From Paenirhizobium cremeum (GTDB lineage Bacteria > Pseudomonadota > Alphaproteobacteria > Rhizobiales > Rhizobiaceae), in contig NZ_JAGGCS010000004.1 of the NCBI RefSeq assembly GCF_022884085.1, forward strand, positions 176,599 to 240,598: a DNA stretch of 64,000 nt. The letters are read 5' to 3'. The notes below the pieces were generated by a model, which was given only the letters and a program-made list of their open reading frames with translations, had not been told where the DNA came from and made no database searches. This document shows positions 60,396 to 64,000 of the stretch, piece by piece. The first letter of the stretch is position 1. Each line of letters starts with the position of its first letter. Made by a program: the position numbers and the translations under genes.

Positions 60396-62678
60396 TCAGG
60401 CAAATTCGATTTCGTTTGCAAAAGGCAGGCGGCGGAGCCGCTTGCCGGTCAGTGCGAAGATCGCATTGCCGAGCGCCGGCATCGACGGCGGAGTGCCGGG
60501 CTCGCCCGCGCCGCCCATGTGCGTCGAGTTTTCCAGAAGCTCGACCTCGATCCTCGGACATCTGTCGATGCGCAATGCATCGTGATCGTGGAAATTGGAT
60601 TGCTCGACCACGCCGTCTGCAAAGGTGATCTGCTGGCCGATGGCCGCCGACAGGCCGAAAACGATGCCCGACATCATCTGGGCCTTGAAGTTGAGCGGAT
60701 CGAGCACGAGACCCGGATCTGCAGCGCACCAGACGTTCTCGATGTGGATCGCACCATTCCGGTCGGACACTTCCACCACCTCGGCAACCCATGTGCCGAA
60801 GGAGAGCGAGAAGGCGAGGCCCCGGGCATGGCCGGGCCGGGCGGGCGTTCCCCAGCCGGCCATGTCGGCCGCTTTCTCGACGACGGTGCGGGCGACGGGA
60901 AAATCCGCCATCAGGTCTCTGCGGAGATCGAGCGGATCTCGGCCGCCGGCATGAGCAATCTCGTCGATGAAGCTTTCATGCATGAACACGTTGTAGGAGT
61001 TGCCGACCGAACGCCAGAAGCCGACCGGAACCGCCAGCGGCACCTTGCGACCGTCGATGCGATAGTTCTCGATACCATAGGGCTGGTTGAAGGCGCCGTC
61101 GATAAGGGCGTTGTCAGGTCCTCCCATGGGTATGTCAGGATAATAGCGACCGATGGCGCTCTCCATCACCGAAGGCGAGGCAACTGACCCTGCAAGCGCA
61201 CGGGGGACGCCCTTTTCGCCGAGAACCGCCTTGTAGCGCGCCTTGGCCACCGGACGATAGGGACCATGCGTCATGTCCTCCTCGCGGGTCCAGGTCACCT
61301 TTACCGGCCTCCCCTCTGCTTCGAGAGCAAGCCGGATCGCGTAATCGGAAAAATCCGGTTCGATACGACGCCCGAAACCGCCGCCGAGAAAGGTGGTATG
61401 GACCCTGATCTTTTCCTTCGGCAGGCCTGTGATGCGGGAACCCACCGTATCGATCAGCGTCGGTCCCTGATTCGGCGCCCAGACCTCCAGCAGACCGTCC
61501 TTTAGCCTTGCGGTGGCATTCATCGGTTCCATGGCGGCATGGGAGAGGAATGGCGCGTCGTATTCCGCCTCAACGATGCTGTCATGGGGAGCGTCGGCGA
61601 AGACGAGGTCCGGATCGCCGAGCGTGCGCAAGCTGAAGGAATCCGATCCCTTGAGGGCTTCCGTGAGCAAGGCCTGCATATCGGCGGATGAGGGCGGGAT
61701 CGGTCCCTTTTCCCATTCGATGGTGACGGCTTCCGCCGCCTTGAAAGCACGCCAGGTATTGTCAGCGATCACGCCGATGCCATGCCCATAGGGGCTGTCT
61801 ATCGCGACGACCTTCTTCACGCCTGGCATGGCGAGCGCTGCGGCGGCATCGAAGGTTTTCATCCTGCCGCCGGGACTCGGGTTCATCCTGACCGTACCGT
61901 AAAGTATGTCGGGCAGGTCGACGTCGACGCCGTAGATCGGCGCGCCGGTAACCTTGGCCAGCATGTCCTTGCGCGGCTGCGGCTTGCCGAGGAGCTTCCA
62001 GTCCTTTCGCTCACGCAAGGCAATGTCGGACGGTGGCACCAGTTCCGCGGCTTCCAGCGCCACTTCCCCGTAATAGAGCACCCTGCCGGATGCAGTATCA
62101 GTGATGATGCCGTCTTTCGTCGTCAGCGATCCCACCCCCACTCCGAGCCGACGGCCGGCCGCCTGCTTCAGGGTCTCGCGCGCGGCGGCACCTGCCTGAC
62201 GCATCCTGTCGAAACCGTCGATCATCGAGGTCGAACCGCCGGTGAACTGCAAGGCGACGAATTTCGCGACGACGCCCATGGTGCCGCGCAGGCTCTCGGC
62301 CAGGAAGCTTTCGTCGAAGCGCGGAAACGGCGCGCCTTCACGCATGGCCGCCGCATTGTAATAGGCAGGCGCCGACGGTCCGTGTTCGATGACCACCTGA
62401 TCCAGCGAAACGTCGAGTTCCTCGCAGACAAGGGCGATAAGCGTCGTGTAGCTGCCCTGCCCCATCTCGGCCCGCGGGGCAATGATGGTGATACGGTTGT
62501 CGGAACCGATCTTGATATAGGGATTGAAGGTCGCCTCGCCTTCTGCAAGTTCATCCTTCAGCGGGTTGGCGAAGGGCTTCCTGTAGCTGTAGTAGCCGAA
62601 GGCGACGCCACCCGCGACCGCGGCCGTGCCGAGAAGAAAGGTGCGCCGCGCGATCTTGCCGATGCTCGCCATGGTCAT
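60396..62678 (-). CDS. Molybdopterin-binding subunit, isoquinoline 1-oxidoreductase type
   Basis: A 760-residue large subunit of the xanthine-oxidase family, IorB branch. An N-terminal [14 protein letters not shown] resembles a twin-arginine signal, so export of the folded holoenzyme to the periplasm is likely. The molybdenum-site glutamate lies in [10 protein letters not shown] near the C-terminus; MGQGSYT and GGGFGRR are cofactor segments. These enzymes hydroxylate N-heterocycles or oxidise aldehydes; the true substrate is unknown. Its ATG overlaps the small-subunit stop (ATGA). Confidence 0.88.
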   Translation of the reverse strand: MTMASIGKIARRTFLLGTAAVAGGVAFGYYSYRKPFANPLKDELAEGEATFNPYIKIGSDNRITIIAPRAEMGQGSYTTLIALVCEELDVSLDQVVIEHGPSAPAYYNAAAMREGAPFPRFDESFLAESLRGTMGVVAKFVALQFTGGSTSMIDGFDRMRQAGAAARETLKQAAGRRLGVGVGSLTTKDGIITDTASGRVLYYGEVALEAAELVPPSDIALRERKDWKLLGKPQPRKDMLAKVTGAPIYGVDVDLPDILYGTVRMNPSPGGRMKTFDAAAALAMPGVKKVVAIDSPYGHGIGVIADNTWRAFKAAEAVTIEWEKGPIPPSSADMQALLTEALKGSDSFSLRTLGDPDLVFADAPHDSIVEAEYDAPFLSHAAMEPMNATARLKDGLLEVWAPNQGPTLIDTVGSRITGLPKEKIRVHTTFLGGGFGRRIEPDFSDYAIRLALEAEGRPVKVTWTREEDMTHGPYRPVAKARYKAVLGEKGVPRALAGSVASPSVMESAIGRYYPDIPMGGPDNALIDGAFNQPYGIENYRIDGRKVPLAVPVGFWRSVGNSYNVFMHESFIDEIAHAGGRDPLDLRRDLMADFPVARTVVEKAADMAGWGTPARPGHARGLAFSLSFGTWVAEVVEVSDRNGAIHIENVWCAADPGLVLDPLNFKAQMMSGIVFGLSAAIGQQITFADGVVEQSNFHDHDALRIDRCPRIEVELLENSTHMGGAGEPGTPPSMPALGNAIFALTGKRLRRLPFANEIEFA

Positions 62679-63133
62679 GCCCCCGCCATTTGCACGGCTG
62701 CCCTGTGTATCGCGGCGCGGATGCGCGGATATGTGCCGCAGCGACAGAGATTGCCGGCCATGGCGGCGTCGATCTCCTCATCCGTGGGAGAGGGATTGTT
62801 CTCCAGCAGCGCTACGGCGCTCATGATCTGGCCGGCCTGGCAATAGCCGCACTGCGCCACCTGTTCGTCGATCCATGCCTGCTGGACCGCATGAAGCTCA
62901 TTCCCGGAGGCAAGCCCGTCGATGGTGCGGACGGGCGAGGTGACGTCTGCTGCCGCGATCTGGCACGAGCGCACCGCCTCGCCGTCGATGATGACCGTGC
63001 AGGCCCCGCACAGACCCGCGCCGCAGCCGAATTTCGGCCCCTTTATGTTGAGCGCATCGCGCAGCGCCCAAAGGAGCGGCATGTCCGGTTCCACCTCGAC
63101 GGCGCGTGCCGTACCATTGACGATCAGGTTCAC
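62675..63133 (-). CDS. [2Fe-2S] subunit, isoquinoline 1-oxidoreductase type
   Basis: A 152-residue small subunit with two [2Fe-2S] clusters. The plant-ferredoxin-type set is C37, C42, C45 and C57; the second set is C95, C98, C130 and C132. It passes electrons from the molybdenum subunit. No FAD subunit is adjacent, as expected for this two-subunit branch, which uses a membrane cytochrome or other acceptor. First gene of the operon and divergent from a TetR gene, 67 bases apart. Confidence 0.92.
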   Translation of the reverse strand: MNLIVNGTARAVEVEPDMPLLWALRDALNIKGPKFGCGAGLCGACTVIIDGEAVRSCQIAAADVTSPVRTIDGLASGNELHAVQQAWIDEQVAQCGYCQAGQIMSAVALLENNPSPTDEEIDAAMAGNLCRCGTYPRIRAAIHRAAVQMAGA

Positions 63134-63175
63134 TTCGAAGCCCTCCTGCTTTAGGGTCGTCCGGGATTATCGTCG

Positions 63176-63209
63176 TGACAAAATAACAAAATATGTCAGA
63201 ATGTCAAAT
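63176..63209. promoter_or_regulatory. Candidate TetR operator between the oxidoreductase and its regulator
   Basis: TGACA (63176-63180) and TGTCA (63194-63198) are inverted around an AT-rich centre, and a further TGTCA follows at 63202-63206. The cluster abuts the TetR start. TetR-family proteins usually bind such sites beside their own gene. No clear ribosome site is visible here. Confidence 0.4.
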
Positions 63210-63797
63210 ATGGCTGATTTGAAAACCGATCACAAACGGACGGCAGCGCTGGCGGCGGCGCTCGCCACCTTCATAACCTACGGCTATAAGCGCACGACGA
63301 TGGACGACATCGCCAGGGCCGCAGGGCTTTCCCGCCCCGCGCTCTATCTTCTATACCGCAACAAGGCGGACATCTTCGGCGCCTGCGTTGAAATGAAGAT
63401 GGAGGAAATGCGGGAGAAGGTCGCCGGATGCTTCGACGGGCGAAGGTCTGTCAGCGAAGAGGTCGAGGCGGCGCTGATCGAGGGCATCCTGCGTCCGCAC
63501 CAGGAGATTGCCGAAACGCCGCATGGCGCGGAAATTTTCGACGTGAAGCACGAATTTGCCGGTGACCTGTTCCTCGCCTGGATGAGGACCGTTGAAACGG
63601 AGATTGCCAGGGGATTGCTGTCAGCCTCCAAGGCGGGTCGGATCGGCACCGCGGCGGGCGACATTTCCCTGGAGGAGATTGCATCAATTCTTCTTGATGC
63701 CGCCGAGGGCATGAAGATGCGGACACGGGACATAGAGGCGCTCTCCCGCAAGCTTCCGGTGCTGGTGCGTCTGCTTGTGACCCCGCTCGAGACATGA
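63201..63797 (+). CDS. TetR/AcrR-family regulator of the molybdenum hydroxylase
   Basis: A 198-residue regulator. Helix-turn-helix at about residues 10-55 (TTMDDIARAAGLSRPALYLLYRNK). The C-terminal ligand domain is helical and not of a recognised subtype. Starts at 63201 and 63210 are both possible. Divergent position suggests it represses the iorAB-like operon and its own gene, and that the inducer is the substrate of the oxidoreductase. Confidence 0.88.
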   Translation: MSNMADLKTDHKRTAALAAALATFITYGYKRTTMDDIARAAGLSRPALYLLYRNKADIFGACVEMKMEEMREKVAGCFDGRRSVSEEVEAALIEGILRPHQEIAETPHGAEIFDVKHEFAGDLFLAWMRTVETEIARGLLSASKAGRIGTAAGDISLEEIASILLDAAEGMKMRTRDIEALSRKLPVLVRLLVTPLET

Positions 63798-63878
63798 AGG
63801 TTTTTTAGCCTGCGGTTGACAAGCGACCCCGTTTGATCCACCTCAGTCGTGCAGTTTTCTGCCGTTCGAGAGACTCCG

Positions 63879-64000
63879 ATGGCTTCAGCAGACGAATTTG
63901 ATCCCAAACCGCGCCGTGCAACCGTGGCTGTCGACGTCGGCGGCGTGATCGTCGGCGGCGGCGCGCCCGTCGTCGTGCAATCGATGACCAACACAGATAC
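63879..64000 (+). CDS. ispG: 4-hydroxy-3-methylbut-2-enyl diphosphate synthase, N-terminal part
   Basis: The first 40 residues of IspG (GcpE), cut by the window end. The [13 protein letters not shown] block is the family N-terminal signature. The [4Fe-4S] enzyme makes HMBPP in the MEP isoprenoid pathway, so the cell produces IPP for the farnesyl diphosphate synthase at 24976. It lies 81 bases after the TetR gene with its own apparent start. Confidence 0.93.
   Translation, partial: MASADEFDPKPRRATVAVDVGGVIVGGGAPVVVQSMTNTD

Noticed and set aside
1-64000. tRNA genes, CRISPR arrays, insertion sequences, prophage or toxin-antitoxin modules
   Set aside because: No cloverleaf-type sequence, regular spaced repeats, transposase or integrase motifs, or toxin-antitoxin pairs were found on either strand.

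Overview
The window is a chromosomal segment of a GC-rich alphaproteobacterium, almost certainly of the Rhizobiaceae and closest in character to Sinorhizobium/Ensifer or a sister genus. The markers are cyclic beta-1,2-glucan synthase and exporter (ndvB, ndvA), an ExpR-type LuxR regulator between ndvA and pyruvate carboxylase, the PHB genes phbA-phbB with phaR divergent, CarD, an Irr-type iron box, EcfG-type stress promoters and a ybhL-like leader RNA. From memory, the order phbAB/phaR/rpmF ... pyc/expR/ndvA ... ispG resembles the Sinorhizobium meliloti chromosome; I could not check this by alignment. I see no tRNA, rRNA, CRISPR array, insertion sequence or prophage.

Layout. 1-11.9 kb: LysE-type exporter; a TrpX-type ABC importer; rlmN; an IalB-family protein; small enzymes (pterin dehydratase, low-molecular-weight phosphatase, RNA cyclic phosphodiesterase); and a tesA-ybbA-ybbP set. 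12-18 kb: a BI-1 membrane protein behind a structured leader, carD, fdxA, and an S4 protein coupled to a Suv3-like RNA helicase. 18-19.6 kb: a gene-poor stretch with two exact EcfG promoter matches, a dense cluster of GANTC sites, a two-copy element and two small envelope proteins. 19.5-27 kb: PHB synthesis and its repressor, rpmF, a GST, mtgA, farnesyl diphosphate synthase and hisC. 27-43.4 kb: bacterioferritin under an iron box, its ferredoxin, ndvA, expR, pyc and the very long ndvB.

43.6-53.4 kb looks like an accessory catabolic island. One minus-strand operon of overlapping genes encodes a guanidine-modifying hydrolase, a TetR regulator, an arginine:pyruvate-type aminotransferase and a 2-ketoarginine-decarboxylase-type ThDP enzyme. 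It is divergent from a plus-strand operon with a complete basic-amino-acid ABC importer and an M20 amidohydrolase. An XRE-cupin regulator sits downstream. Together they suggest uptake and breakdown of arginine or an N-substituted or methylated arginine; the exact substrate is not evident.

53.6-63.8 kb holds an RND efflux operon (small DUF2892 protein, adaptor, pump) behind a strong AT-rich palindrome, DMT and MFS transporters, and a two-subunit molybdenum hydroxylase of the isoquinoline-oxidoreductase type divergent from its probable TetR regulator. The window closes inside ispG.
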